Shown piece after piece: positions 27,621 to 36,633 of a DNA stretch of 64,000 nucleotides; positions within the stretch are counted from its first letter, which is position 1, and every line of letters starts with the position of its first letter. The stretch comes from 1-14-2-50-31-20 sp964617555. GTDB taxonomy: Bacteria > Bacteroidota > Ignavibacteria > Ignavibacteriales > Melioribacteraceae. The translations under genes and the position numbers were made by a program. The stretch spans positions 1 to 64,000 of the forward strand of contig CAZTYP010000029.1 of NCBI GenBank assembly GCA_964617555.1, written 5' to 3'. The notes below the pieces were generated by a model. The model was given only the letters and a program-made list of their open reading frames with translations. It made no database searches and was not told the DNA's origin.

Positions 27621-29186
27621 ATGATAAAAGAGATTGAGCTTTCCGTTTTCCCTAAAAATTTAGGTGACGGAGCATTAATAAAAAAATTAGCTGCCAAGAA
27701 ATTAAGAATTAATCCTTCCGAAATTACGGCTTTGCAAATTATCCGCAGGTCCATTGATGCCCGCAAAAAAAAACCGCAATATCAAATAAAAATTAAAGTT
27801 TTTGTAAATGAAATTATCACTGAAACAAAACAAGAATTCCGTTTTAAAGATGTTAGCAAAAGTAAAAAAGTAATTATTGTAGGAAGCGGGCCTGCCGGAC
27901 TTTTTGCGGCATTAAAATTATTGGAGTTAGGATTAAAACCCGTAATTATTGAACGGGGTTACGATGTTCAAAAACGAAGACGTGATTTAAAAGCAATACA
28001 GCAAGAGGGTATTGTTAATCCCGATTCAAATTATTGTTTTGGCGAAGGAGGAGCCGGAACTTACAGCGACGGTAAATTATATACACGGTCCACAAAACGA
28101 GGAGATGTAAAGAGAATTTTGAATTTGCTTGTAATGCACGGAGCTAAAGAAGAAATTTTAATAGACGCACATCCGCATATTGGCAGTAACAAACTACCTA
28201 AAGTAATTTCGGCAATACGGAATACAATTTTAACTTATGGTGGCGAAATTTATTTTAAAAGTAAAGTAACCGACTTTATCTTTAATAATAATAAGCTTAT
28301 TGGAGTTCTGGTTAACAATAAAAGCGAATTTGTTGCAGATGCGATTATCCTTGCAACGGGGCATTCGGCAAGGGATATTTATTATCTGTTGAATAAACAT
28401 AAAATCAAGTTGGAGAATAAACCGTTTGCCATGGGGGTAAGAATTGAACATCCCCAACAATTAATAGATACTATTCAATATCATTCGGTAAATGCACGCC
28501 AATATCTTCCGGCAGCCGAGTATAGTTTGGCCTGCCAAGTCGATAATCGCGGGGTTTATTCTTTTTGCATGTGTCCGGGTGGAATTATTATTCCCGCCTC
28601 TACGAATACCGAAGAGCTTGTCCTTAACGGAATGTCGAGTTCAAGCCGTAATTCTCCTTTTGCCAATGCCGGCTTGGTTGTTAGCGTTACTGCAGATGAT
28701 TGGCAACATCATTCCGCACACGGAGTTTTTGCCGGGTTGGAATTCCAAAAAGAGATTGAAAATATGGCGTTTCGATTCGGTGGAAATAATCAGAAAGCAC
28801 CGGCACAACGTTTAACGGATTTTACCAATAACAAAATTTCTCAAACGCTTCCTGCAACATCTTACATTCCGGGAACAATTTCCGCTCCCTTACATAATCT
28901 GTTGCCGGAAGGAATTGCCAAACGTTTGCAACAAAGTATTTTTCAATTCAATAAAAAGATGAAAGGATACTACACGGAAGAAGCCCAAATACTTGCTCCA
29001 GAAACCAGAACAAGTTCTCCGATAAGAATACCGAGAGATGCAAAAACCCTTATGCATATTGAGATTGAGGGACTTTTCCCTTCCGGCGAAGGTGCCGGAT
29101 ACGCCGGCGGAATTGTTTCTTCAGCAATTGACGGTGAACGAAGTGCCGAAGGTGTGGCAAAGTTTTTAGGTAAATTGTATATATAG
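27621..29186 (+). CDS. FAD-dependent dehydrogenase (COG2509-like)
   Basis: 521 residues. Residues 1-80 form a small alpha-beta domain with RRSIDARKK. The FAD motif VIIVGSGPAGLFAALKLLELG begins near residue 88. GEGGAGTYSDGKLYTR, LATGHSARDIYYLL and FAMGVRIEHPQ, and a C-terminal GLFPSGEGAGYAGGI typical of this uncharacterised flavoprotein family, follow. It probably carries out a flavin-linked oxidation on an unknown substrate in the cytoplasm. It is well conserved and single-copy in many bacteria. The RBS ACAGGAGA precedes the ATG. Confidence 0.85.
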   Translation: MIKEIELSVFPKNLGDGALIKKLAAKKLRINPSEITALQIIRRSIDARKKKPQYQIKIKVFVNEIITETKQEFRFKDVSKSKKVIIVGSGPAGLFAALKLLELGLKPVIIERGYDVQKRRRDLKAIQQEGIVNPDSNYCFGEGGAGTYSDGKLYTRSTKRGDVKRILNLLVMHGAKEEILIDAHPHIGSNKLPKVISAIRNTILTYGGEIYFKSKVTDFIFNNNKLIGVLVNNKSEFVADAIILATGHSARDIYYLLNKHKIKLENKPFAMGVRIEHPQQLIDTIQYHSVNARQYLPAAEYSLACQVDNRGVYSFCMCPGGIIIPASTNTEELVLNGMSSSSRNSPFANAGLVVSVTADDWQHHSAHGVFAGLEFQKEIENMAFRFGGNNQKAPAQRLTDFTNNKISQTLPATSYIPGTISAPLHNLLPEGIAKRLQQSIFQFNKKMKGYYTEEAQILAPETRTSSPIRIPRDAKTLMHIEIEGLFPSGEGAGYAGGIVSSAIDGERSAEGVAKFLGKLYI

Positions 29187-29329
29187 AAAGAAATAATAAA
29201 TGGGAATATGTATGCATTACGATGAAAACAAAGAAAATGTAAAACGACGTCAACATTTTCGATGATGTTAATAATATCAAAACTGTATTCGAATCTTGAC
29301 TTTTCAGTCCAAAATTAGCATCTTAATAT

Positions 29330-30163
29330 ATGGCGCAAAATTACTCTATCGAATCCTCGCTTGGCGGTGAAATATCCATTACTACCTATGGAAATGAAAA
29401 TATTTCTTCCGTTCCGTGTATTATTTTAGTTCCCGGATATCAAGGATTTAAAGATTGGGGATATTCACATTATTTTGCGGATTATTTTGTCGGGCACGGT
29501 TTTTTTGTTATTACATATAATTCTTCGCATAACGGAATCGGTAAAAACAAATATGAAATTACGGAAACGGAAAAGTTTGCCGATAATACACTTTCCCGCG
29601 AAGTGCTTGAATTGAAGGACATTGTTAACGCATACGAAAAAAACAGTTTCGGGAAAATTACAACACCTCGGATAGGAATGGTAGGGCACAGCAGAGGAGG
29701 GGCAATTTCCATACTCGGCGCATGGAATTCAACAAGTGTTAAAGCCGTTACAACATGGGGCAGTATTTCCACCTTCGACAGATATTCCGAAAGACAGAAA
29801 GACTTTTGGAGAAAAACCGGATTTTTCCCTACAATAGATGCACATACAAAACGAAAATTAAAACACAATCTTATTGCCCTTGAAGATTATGAAAAACATA
29901 AAAACGGTTTGTTAAATTTGGAAAAAGCTGTAAGTAAATTAAAAAAACCGTTGTTAATTATTCATGGTAAAGACGATATGATTGTTAAAACAAAAGAAGC
30001 CGAAACCTTATACGGATGGGCGGATAAAAAAACTACCCGAATTCTTATTGTTGATGGAACGGGACACACATTCGGTTGCGTACACCCATTTAAAGGTTCC
30101 AATGAAAAATTCGATTTTATTCTAAAAACAACTCTCGATTTTTTTGATAAATATTTGAAATGA
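29330..30163 (+). CDS. Alpha/beta hydrolase family protein
   Basis: 277 residues. The oxyanion region is LVPGYQGFKDWG, the nucleophile elbow GHSRGG (Ser about 122), an acidic residue lies in IHGKDDMIV and the catalytic His is in DGTGHTFG. The fold is that of dienelactone hydrolase/prolyl-oligopeptidase-like esterases. The substrate is unknown. No signal peptide is evident. It has no Shine-Dalgarno sequence and a promoter-like TTGAC lies only about 34 nt upstream of the ATG. Confidence 0.8.
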   Translation: MAQNYSIESSLGGEISITTYGNENISSVPCIILVPGYQGFKDWGYSHYFADYFVGHGFFVITYNSSHNGIGKNKYEITETEKFADNTLSREVLELKDIVNAYEKNSFGKITTPRIGMVGHSRGGAISILGAWNSTSVKAVTTWGSISTFDRYSERQKDFWRKTGFFPTIDAHTKRKLKHNLIALEDYEKHKNGLLNLEKAVSKLKKPLLIIHGKDDMIVKTKEAETLYGWADKKTTRILIVDGTGHTFGCVHPFKGSNEKFDFILKTTLDFFDKYLK

Positions 30164-30182
30164 CATTATTGGCGGTTTATTC

Positions 30183-32180
30183 ATGGAAATTAAAAATGTA
30201 ATTTTTATTCTTCTATTTATCTTCTCTTTCTCCGTTTTGTTTTTCAGTTTAAAAAAGAGACTCTTTTTTTTGAAAATAGGGAAAACGGAAAACAGATTTA
30301 ATAATCCGTACGAAAGGATTTTTAATGTAATTAAAATTGTATTCGGACAATCAAAACTTTTAAGAGACCCTTTTGCCGGAGCTACTCATTTTATAATATT
30401 CTGGGGATTTATAATTTTTCTTTTTGCCGTTGCCGAAGCAATAGGGCAAGGATTTTATTCCGGTTTTAGTTTGGAATTTTTGGGAAGATTTTATTCCATT
30501 CTTACTTTTATGCAAGATCTATTTTCCGTTTTTGTTTTATTTGCAGTACTTTTTGCTCTATTCAGAAGACATATTTTAAAGGTGGAAAGGTTACCGAAAG
30601 GGAGACACGAACAATTGGATGCAACACTTATTCTGATTATGATTTTAATTGTTGTTGTAACAATGTTGGGGCAAAATTCCTCGCACCTTGCCGCAAACGG
30701 ATTTAATTTTTCGCAGTTAGAATATCGGCCTGTTTCGCTTTGGTTCGGCAAAATATTTTATTACCCCCATTCACCGATTGCATCTGTCTTTTATGAAATA
30801 TTTTGGTGGTTGCATATTTCGGTAATCTTTTTCTTTATGAACTATCTCCCTTATTCCAAACATTTTCACGTTTATATTGCACTTCCGAACGTTTATTTTT
30901 CCAGACTCCCCGAGAAGAAAATGATACTTAAACCGCTGGATTTGGAAGATGAAGAAGCGGAACAATTCGGGGTTGCAGATGTTGAGGATTTAACTTGGAA
31001 ACAATTGCTTGACGGATATGCCTGTACCGAATGCGGGCGTTGTACTTCCGTTTGCCCGGCTGCTAATACCGGAAAACCATTGTCGCCTCGGGAAATAATT
31101 GTTAATATTAGAAAAAGAACGGAAGAAAAGGCTCCGTTAATTTTGGAAAGGAGAAAAAAAGAAGAGGTTTTAGAAAAAACATTAATACATAATTATGTTA
31201 AATCGGAAGAATTATGGGCATGCACAACTTGCGGAGCTTGTATGTATGAGTGCCCTGTAACCGTTGAACATGTTGATGCAATTGTGGATATGAGACAAAA
31301 TCTTGTGTTAATGGAATCGGAGTTTCCCAAAGAATTAAATACGATTTTTAAAAATTTGGAAAATAATTTTGTGCCTTGGGCATTTAATAATCAAAATAGA
31401 GCCGAATGGGCTAAAGACTTGAATATTAAAACAATGGCTGAAAATTCCGAATGCGAAATACTTTTTTGGGTAGGTTGTGCAGGCTCGTTTGATGAGCGAT
31501 ACAAAAACGTATCCAAGGCATTTGCACAAATTATGCAAAAAGCGGGTGTGGAATTTAGAATTTTAGGTACGGAAGAAAAATGTTGCGGAGATTCCGCCCG
31601 TAGGCTCGGTAACGAATATTTAGCTCAAACCTTAATGCAAGAAAACATCGAAACTCTTAATAAATACGGAGTAAAAAAGATTGTTACCGCCTGTCCACAC
31701 GGATTTAATATCTTAAAAAACGAATATCCACAATTCGGCGGTAATTACAAAGTCTTGCATCATAGCCAGTTTATTGATAACTTAATAAAAACAAATAAAA
31801 TTTCTTTAAAATATGTCGGGAAAACAAGTAAATTAACTTACCACGATTCATGCTATTTAGGTAGGTATAATTCACTTTACGAAGAACCCCGTCATGCTTT
31901 GGAAAGTTTGAGAACAATTGAAATAATTGAACCGGAGAGGACGAAGGAAAAAGCTTTCTGTTGCGGTGCCGGTGGCGGCAGAATGTTTTTGGAAGAAGAT
32001 AGTGAAATCAGAATCAATGAAAACAGAACAAAAGAATTATTAAGCACAAATGTTGATACAATTGCTTCCGCTTGTCCGTTTTGTATGACAATGATAAACG
32101 ACGGCTTAAAATCTGAAGATAAAACGGAAAAAATTGCGGTTAAAGATATTGCGGAGATTGTTCTTGAACATATTAAATAA
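30183..32180 (+). CDS. Membrane Fe-S oxidoreductase (HdrD/GlpC-like, fused to a cytochrome b-like domain)
   Basis: 665 residues. The N-terminal 230 residues contain five or six hydrophobic segments of the NarI-like membrane type with several His. Two 4Fe-4S motifs follow (C281, C284, C287, C291 and C347, C350, C353, C357). Then come two cysteine-rich CCG domains (CCG at 467-469 and 593-595, with HDSCYLGR between) like those of HdrB/HdrD, which hold a non-cubane cluster. Such proteins pass electrons between a soluble partner, often electron-transfer flavoprotein, and the quinone pool. No Etf genes are adjacent. It is a single-chain fusion. Confidence 0.85.
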   Translation: MEIKNVIFILLFIFSFSVLFFSLKKRLFFLKIGKTENRFNNPYERIFNVIKIVFGQSKLLRDPFAGATHFIIFWGFIIFLFAVAEAIGQGFYSGFSLEFLGRFYSILTFMQDLFSVFVLFAVLFALFRRHILKVERLPKGRHEQLDATLILIMILIVVVTMLGQNSSHLAANGFNFSQLEYRPVSLWFGKIFYYPHSPIASVFYEIFWWLHISVIFFFMNYLPYSKHFHVYIALPNVYFSRLPEKKMILKPLDLEDEEAEQFGVADVEDLTWKQLLDGYACTECGRCTSVCPAANTGKPLSPREIIVNIRKRTEEKAPLILERRKKEEVLEKTLIHNYVKSEELWACTTCGACMYECPVTVEHVDAIVDMRQNLVLMESEFPKELNTIFKNLENNFVPWAFNNQNRAEWAKDLNIKTMAENSECEILFWVGCAGSFDERYKNVSKAFAQIMQKAGVEFRILGTEEKCCGDSARRLGNEYLAQTLMQENIETLNKYGVKKIVTACPHGFNILKNEYPQFGGNYKVLHHSQFIDNLIKTNKISLKYVGKTSKLTYHDSCYLGRYNSLYEEPRHALESLRTIEIIEPERTKEKAFCCGAGGGRMFLEEDSEIRINENRTKELLSTNVDTIASACPFCMTMINDGLKSEDKTEKIAVKDIAEIVLEHIK

Positions 32181-32216
32181 CTTATTACTTAACTTAACTA
32201 AAACGATGGAGGACTC

Positions 32217-32402
32217 ATGAGTCAATCATATCAAGATTTACAAGATCTGTTAAAAGGAATGGAAACAGATATTCAAAAATTTTACGAAAAAGGACAAGCG
32301 GCAGCTGGTACTCGCCTTCGTAAAGCTTTAAGCGAATTAAAGAAAAAAGCACAAGACATGAGAAACGAAATTCAAACAATCAAAGCGGAAAGAAAAGGAT
32401 AA
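32217..32402 (+). CDS. Bacterial histone H1-like protein (Hc1 family)
   Basis: 61 residues, lysine-rich and predicted all-helical: a first helix with LQDLLKGMETDIQKFYEKG, a GTRLRKAL turn, and a basic second helix ending in KAERKG. This is the short Hc1-like nucleoid protein widespread in Bacteroidota and Chlorobiota. It likely binds and compacts DNA. A strong RBS (GGAGGA) precedes the ATG and a strong terminator follows, fitting high expression. Confidence 0.8.
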   Translation: MSQSYQDLQDLLKGMETDIQKFYEKGQAAAGTRLRKALSELKKKAQDMRNEIQTIKAERKG

Positions 32403-32426
32403 TTTCGGGTTACTTTGATTTTTTAC

Positions 32427-32463
32427 GCCGCCACTTAATTTATTCAAGTGGCGGCTTTTTTAT
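32427..32463 (+). terminator. Rho-independent terminator after the histone-like gene
   Basis: Perfect 10-bp stem GCCGCCACTT (32427-32436) with AAGTGGCGGC (32446-32455), 9-nt loop and a run of T. It is the clearest terminator in the window. Confidence 0.9.
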
Positions 32464-32488
32464 TAAAATACGATGATTTTATTTAAAT

Positions 32489-33763
32489 ATGAATAATGCT
32501 TCTTTTATTATATTGTTTCTGTTTGTGTTTGTTTCGCTTCGGGCACAAAATAACAATGTTAACTCTCTTGAGTTTGCTTTTACCGGCGACATTATGTGTC
32601 ATTCCACGCAGTTTAAGTTTGCCGCTGTCGGAAAAGATTCTTTCGATTTTAAACCGACCTATCGAGAAATAAAACCATATTTTGATAATTGTGATGTTGT
32701 TGTGGGAAATCTTGAAACGGTTGTTGAAGTTAAAGGCGTAAAATATTCGGGATATCCGGTCTTTAATACTCCCGAGGATTTTCTTGAAGGATTAAAATTT
32801 GCGGGATTCAATATCCTCTCTACGGCAAATAATCACGCTTACGATCTTAAAGAGAGAGGAGTTTTAAGCACAATTAATCATATTCATTCCGCCGGAATGG
32901 ATAATGTTGGAACTTATAAAACCGAAAGGGGAAGAGATTCTGTTTGTCTGTTTGAAAAAAACAGGATAAAATTTGCAATTCTTTCATATACGTACGGAGT
33001 TAATTTATATACAATTCCCAATGAAAAATCTTTTTTGGTGAACAGAATTAATGAGGAATTAATAAAAAAGGATATTATTAATTACAGAAACGAAGGAGCG
33101 GATTTAATCATTCTGTTTTTTCATTTCGGGAAAGAATATGCAAAAGTACCCGACAAATTTCAGAAAGAATTGGTTGCCAAAGCGATTAAATTCGGAGCGG
33201 ATATTATTATAGGATCGCATCCGCATACATTGCAACCGGTTAAATTTTTTAAATCGCAAGGAAAGATTGATACGGGCTTTACTGCTTATTCCCTCGGTAA
33301 TTTTATTTCCAATCAAAGATGGAGATATTCCGACGGAGGTGCAGTTCTTAATTTTTCCGTGGAAAAAAATATGAATAACGGCAAAATAAAATTAAAATCG
33401 GTTAAATATTTGCCGATTTGGGTTTTTAAAGGATATACTGATAATGGTTCTGAGTATGTAATTTTACCGGCTGATACGGCAATAAACGATACACATTTCA
33501 CATATTTACAAAGCAACGATTTAAAATTAATGCGTGAATGTTATTACGATACAAAAGAAATTTTGCAAAAAGAAACAAAAAAAATTTCAATAGATTCCAT
33601 ACCCGCAATCAGAAAAAGACAGAAAGCAAAAAAAATATCGGAACTTAATTGTTTTGTCGATATTCCTTTAAAAAACACCGAAAGTAAAAAAACAAATGCA
33701 ACTTATATTATCATGGATTCTCTAAATGTAAAGTATCCTAAACTGCCTTTTAATATTAACTAA
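32489..33763 (+). CDS. CapA family protein (PGA_cap metallophosphatase fold)
   Basis: 424 residues with a signal peptide ending near LRAQN. The CapA/PgsA fold of the calcineurin-like superfamily is shown by FTGDIMCH (about 31-38), VVGNLETVV, STANNHAYDLKERG, LFFHFGKEY and IIGSHPHTLQP with GLxSLGNF-like AYSLGNFISNQ. Relatives take part in poly-gamma-glutamate or capsule export, but the biochemical role is unclear. It stands alone without other pgs genes. A 100-residue lysine-rich tail is specific to this copy. Confidence 0.85.
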   Translation: MNNASFIILFLFVFVSLRAQNNNVNSLEFAFTGDIMCHSTQFKFAAVGKDSFDFKPTYREIKPYFDNCDVVVGNLETVVEVKGVKYSGYPVFNTPEDFLEGLKFAGFNILSTANNHAYDLKERGVLSTINHIHSAGMDNVGTYKTERGRDSVCLFEKNRIKFAILSYTYGVNLYTIPNEKSFLVNRINEELIKKDIINYRNEGADLIILFFHFGKEYAKVPDKFQKELVAKAIKFGADIIIGSHPHTLQPVKFFKSQGKIDTGFTAYSLGNFISNQRWRYSDGGAVLNFSVEKNMNNGKIKLKSVKYLPIWVFKGYTDNGSEYVILPADTAINDTHFTYLQSNDLKLMRECYYDTKEILQKETKKISIDSIPAIRKRQKAKKISELNCFVDIPLKNTESKKTNATYIIMDSLNVKYPKLPFNIN

Positions 33764-33821
33764 AAGATGTTTAAATTTATATATTTACAGTGATATTATT
33801 AACAATTTAGATAGGTTGAAA

Positions 33822-34334
33822 ATGAAAAAAAATGCGGTAATTATTTTTATGTTCTTTTTTTTATTGATAGTTGGATGTAGTAAAACCGAACGGGACAATG
33901 AATATTATCAACTTGCTAAAAAAAGTTTAAACGAAAAAAAATATTATGATGCACTAAAATATTTTCAAAAAATTGTTGATGAATATCCTAAAAGTAAACA
34001 TTATAAAGATGCATTATTACAAACAGGAGAACTGACTCAGGGCCTTGTTGACAAAAAACTTACTAAAAAAGAAGCCTATAAAAAAGCGATTGAAATTTAT
34101 ATAAAATTCCAAAAAAAATATCCCCAAGATGGCAAAGCTCCTCAAGCCCTTTTTATGATCGGCTTTTTGCAAGCGAACGAATTAGGCAAACTTGAAGAGG
34201 CAAAGGCAACTTACAATAAATTTTTGGAACTATATCCGAACTCCGAAATGGCACAATCGGCAAAAGCCGAACTCGAAAATTTAGGGTTGTCGCCCGATCA
34301 AATACTTGAACAAAAAATTAAAAACAATAAGTGA
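33822..34334 (+). CDS. Tetratricopeptide-repeat lipoprotein (BamD-like)
   Basis: 170 residues from ATG 33822 (an in-frame TTG lies 6 nt upstream). The lipoprotein signal ends in LIVGC (Cys19). Three or four TPR-like helical pairs follow (for example YYDALKYFQKIVDEYPKSKHY and LEEAKATYNKFLELYP), the YfiO/YbgF type. It may act as an outer-membrane scaffold. It overlaps the DUF58 gene by 4 nt. Confidence 0.75.
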   Translation: MKKNAVIIFMFFFLLIVGCSKTERDNEYYQLAKKSLNEKKYYDALKYFQKIVDEYPKSKHYKDALLQTGELTQGLVDKKLTKKEAYKKAIEIYIKFQKKYPQDGKAPQALFMIGFLQANELGKLEEAKATYNKFLELYPNSEMAQSAKAELENLGLSPDQILEQKIKNNK

Positions 34335-35239
34335 ATAATAACACAAAACAAAGTGGAACCCGATTAACCCCTTCTCTTATTTCCAAGCTTAATTCTCTTG
34401 AATTAAAAGCTAAAATGGTTGTGGAGGGTTTTAAAGTAGGGTTACATCGTTCTCCTTATCACGGCTTTAGTGTTGAGTTCAGTGAACACAAGGCGTATAT
34501 GCAAGGCGATCCCATTAAAAATATCGATTGGAAAGTTTACGGCAAAAGTGATAAACTTTTTATTAAACAATACGAAGAAGAAACAAATTTGTCGGCGAAT
34601 ATTTTGCTTGATATAAGTGGCTCTATGGATTACAAACATAAAGGGGAGATTACGAAATTAGAGTATGCCAAAATACTTGCCGCAAGTTTAAGCTATTTGA
34701 TGATTTCGCAACAGGATTCTGTGGGGTTATCTTTTTATTCAGAAAAAATCAAAACATATTTCCCTCCGCGTTCCACAAAAATATATTTACAAACATTACT
34801 GAAAGAACTTGATAATGTTGTTGCTTCCGACAAAACAGAAACCGCCGAATCCCTTAATTCCATTGCGGAAAAGATAAAGAAAAGAGGCGTTGTAATAATA
34901 ATCTCCGATTTTTTTGACAATGTGGATTCTATTTTAACAGCCCTTAAACATTTTAAATATAAAAAAAACGAAGTAATTGTTTTTCAAATATTAGACCCGG
35001 TTGAGAAAGATTTTGCTTTTGCGCAAGATGCTATCTTTGTGGATAAAGAAACTGCGGAAGAAATTACCACGCAACCCCATCAAATTCAAAAAGCATATCA
35101 AACGGCAATGAGAGATTTTTTGGAGAAATTAAAAAGGGAGTGCCTTAACAATAAGATTGAATATAACCAAATTGATACAACAACACCCTTCGATAAAGCG
35201 TTATTTGCTTACTTTAAAAAGCGAAGTAAATTAAATTAA
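34331..35239 (+). CDS. DUF58 domain-containing protein
   Basis: 302 residues, GTG start at 34331. The DUF58 core is GDPIKNIDWKVYGKSDKLFIKQYEEE (about 57-82), followed by a von Willebrand A-like metal site LLDISGSMD (about 92-100) with a perfect DxSxS pattern. DUF58 proteins are usually found with MoxR-type ATPases and VWA membrane proteins, but here no MoxR gene is adjacent. Function is unknown in detail; a folding or chaperone role is suggested for the wider family. Confidence 0.85.
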   Translation: MNNNTKQSGTRLTPSLISKLNSLELKAKMVVEGFKVGLHRSPYHGFSVEFSEHKAYMQGDPIKNIDWKVYGKSDKLFIKQYEEETNLSANILLDISGSMDYKHKGEITKLEYAKILAASLSYLMISQQDSVGLSFYSEKIKTYFPPRSTKIYLQTLLKELDNVVASDKTETAESLNSIAEKIKKRGVVIIISDFFDNVDSILTALKHFKYKKNEVIVFQILDPVEKDFAFAQDAIFVDKETAEEITTQPHQIQKAYQTAMRDFLEKLKRECLNNKIEYNQIDTTTPFDKALFAYFKKRSKLN

Positions 35240-35281
35240 AAAAAGGATTATTTATATTGTATAAAGTGTTGCCTTTTTTAT
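35238..35281 (+). terminator. Possible terminator after the DUF58 gene
   Basis: AAAAAAGG (35239-35246) can pair with CCTTTTTT (35272-35279), and TTTATA-TTG-TATAAA forms an inner stem. The T-rich arm ends the structure. Weak because it is almost all A-T. Confidence 0.4.
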
Positions 35282-35373
35282 ACAGCAATCCATTTTTGAA
35301 GACAAATAAATGTTTTATGCAGAAATAATGTTTGTTTTTCTTTAATAATTGGGGAAAATATTAAAACAACATC

Positions 35374-35391
35374 TTGGCACAATCTATGTAT
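35374..35391 (+). promoter_or_regulatory. Sigma-54-like promoter
   Basis: TTGGCAC at 35374-35380, five bases, then ATGTA at 35386-35390. The -24 half is perfect for RpoN promoters (TGGCAC); the -12 half has ATGT where TTGC is expected, so one of the two invariant bases is lost. It lies 29 nt upstream of the gene start at 35420. Confidence 0.35.
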
Positions 35392-35419
35392 AAAGATTGG
35401 AAAACAAACGGAGGATAAA

Positions 35420-36529
35420 ATGAAAAACGGATTATGGATTTTTGTTTTATTTGTAGCAATTTCTTTTACGGGATGTTACACCAGCTTTTCCCCTCGCGAT
35501 GCGGAATCGGAGGCCTACGGAAAATTAAGTAAAGGATTCTATGATTCTCCCGACATTGCTTCCGCTTATGATTCTTTAGACTTTGAAGAATATGGTTCTG
35601 TGGAAGAATATCCTCAAAATGATAATGATGTTACAGTTGTAAATAATTATTACGGTGATTCGTGGGATTCTCCTCCTCTCTATTATAATGATTACTCTTT
35701 TAGCGGCGGCTTCGGGTTTTACGGTGCATATTATGACCCGTTCTATTCTTCCTATTATTCTCCTTTCCATACGGTTTATTATCCCAATTATGCTTCTTCT
35801 TATATTAATGTGTACGGAGATGCTTACTTTGGCTGGTATTCCCCGAATTATTATGGTGGGAGATATTTTTCTCCTTCTCCCGTACGATACAGAACTTATC
35901 AAGTTGCGTCGTCGTATAACACCGGTTCTTCTTTACGTAATACAAGAGGAAGAACAACTTTATCAAGAAGAAGCCGAAATACTTCCGGCGGAATGGTTTC
36001 CCGAACAGGAAATTATGCTTCAGTAAATAGTGCAAGCAGACTTAAAGGTTTCGATTTGGATAGGGATTTGGTTGTTACAAAAAGAGTGAATAACAGTGAG
36101 AAAATTTCCGGTTCTTTACGCAATGCCGGCATAACAAAAACCGATAATGCAAGGTCGGTTTCAAAAAGAAGTACGAGTTTGTCCCGCAGACGCATTGCCG
36201 GCGAAAAAGGATACAGAATATTGGCAAGCAGATCAAGCAGCCGTGCTGCAAAAAGAACATACGGCAGAACACATCCGCAGAGTGTAAAAAACAAAAAAGT
36301 AAATAAAAGCAGAAGTAAAAGAACATATTCTTCCTCAAGAAGTTCAGGTTCAAGAAATTCATCATCACGCTCGTATTACAGGCCTCCATCTCGTTCAAGT
36401 AACAGAACGCCTAGTGTTTCGGGGTCTTCACGGGGCAGTCGCTCCGGTAGAAGTTATTCCGGTTCAAGAAGTCCGTCGCGAAGCAGTTCATCTTCATCAC
36501 GAAGTTCCAAGAAGACGCGAAGAAGATAA
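35420..36529 (+). CDS. Low-complexity lipoprotein with Tyr-rich and Ser/Arg-rich regions
   Basis: 369 residues. Lipoprotein signal ends in FTGC (Cys19). Residues about 70-160 are extremely rich in Tyr, Ser, Pro and Gly (for example YGAYYDPFYSSYYSPF). From about 170 to the end the protein is dominated by Ser and Arg with RS and SR dipeptides, closing in KKTRRR. The basic tail could bind nucleic acid, lipopolysaccharide or anionic glycan on the envelope surface. I recognise no domain. An RBS (GGAGGA) precedes the ATG. Confidence 0.65.
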   Translation: MKNGLWIFVLFVAISFTGCYTSFSPRDAESEAYGKLSKGFYDSPDIASAYDSLDFEEYGSVEEYPQNDNDVTVVNNYYGDSWDSPPLYYNDYSFSGGFGFYGAYYDPFYSSYYSPFHTVYYPNYASSYINVYGDAYFGWYSPNYYGGRYFSPSPVRYRTYQVASSYNTGSSLRNTRGRTTLSRRSRNTSGGMVSRTGNYASVNSASRLKGFDLDRDLVVTKRVNNSEKISGSLRNAGITKTDNARSVSKRSTSLSRRRIAGEKGYRILASRSSSRAAKRTYGRTHPQSVKNKKVNKSRSKRTYSSSRSSGSRNSSSRSYYRPPSRSSNRTPSVSGSSRGSRSGRSYSGSRSPSRSSSSSSRSSKKTRRR

Positions 36530-36633
36530 CGAGATTACAATTAGCAAATTAGTAACCATTTAACTAACACTTTTGTTGTTAAACAGGATTGTTGTGCCCA
36601 TTAAAATTTTGAATTAAAAACGCAGGTGATAAA

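Noticed and set aside
35576..36398. Several long open frames on both strands overlapping the Ser/Arg-rich lipoprotein
   Set aside because: They arise from its low-complexity codons, have no RBS and no family resemblance.
35420..36529. Tandem repeat array in the Ser/Arg tail
   Set aside because: Composition is biased but no exact repeating DNA unit was found that would indicate a minisatellite.
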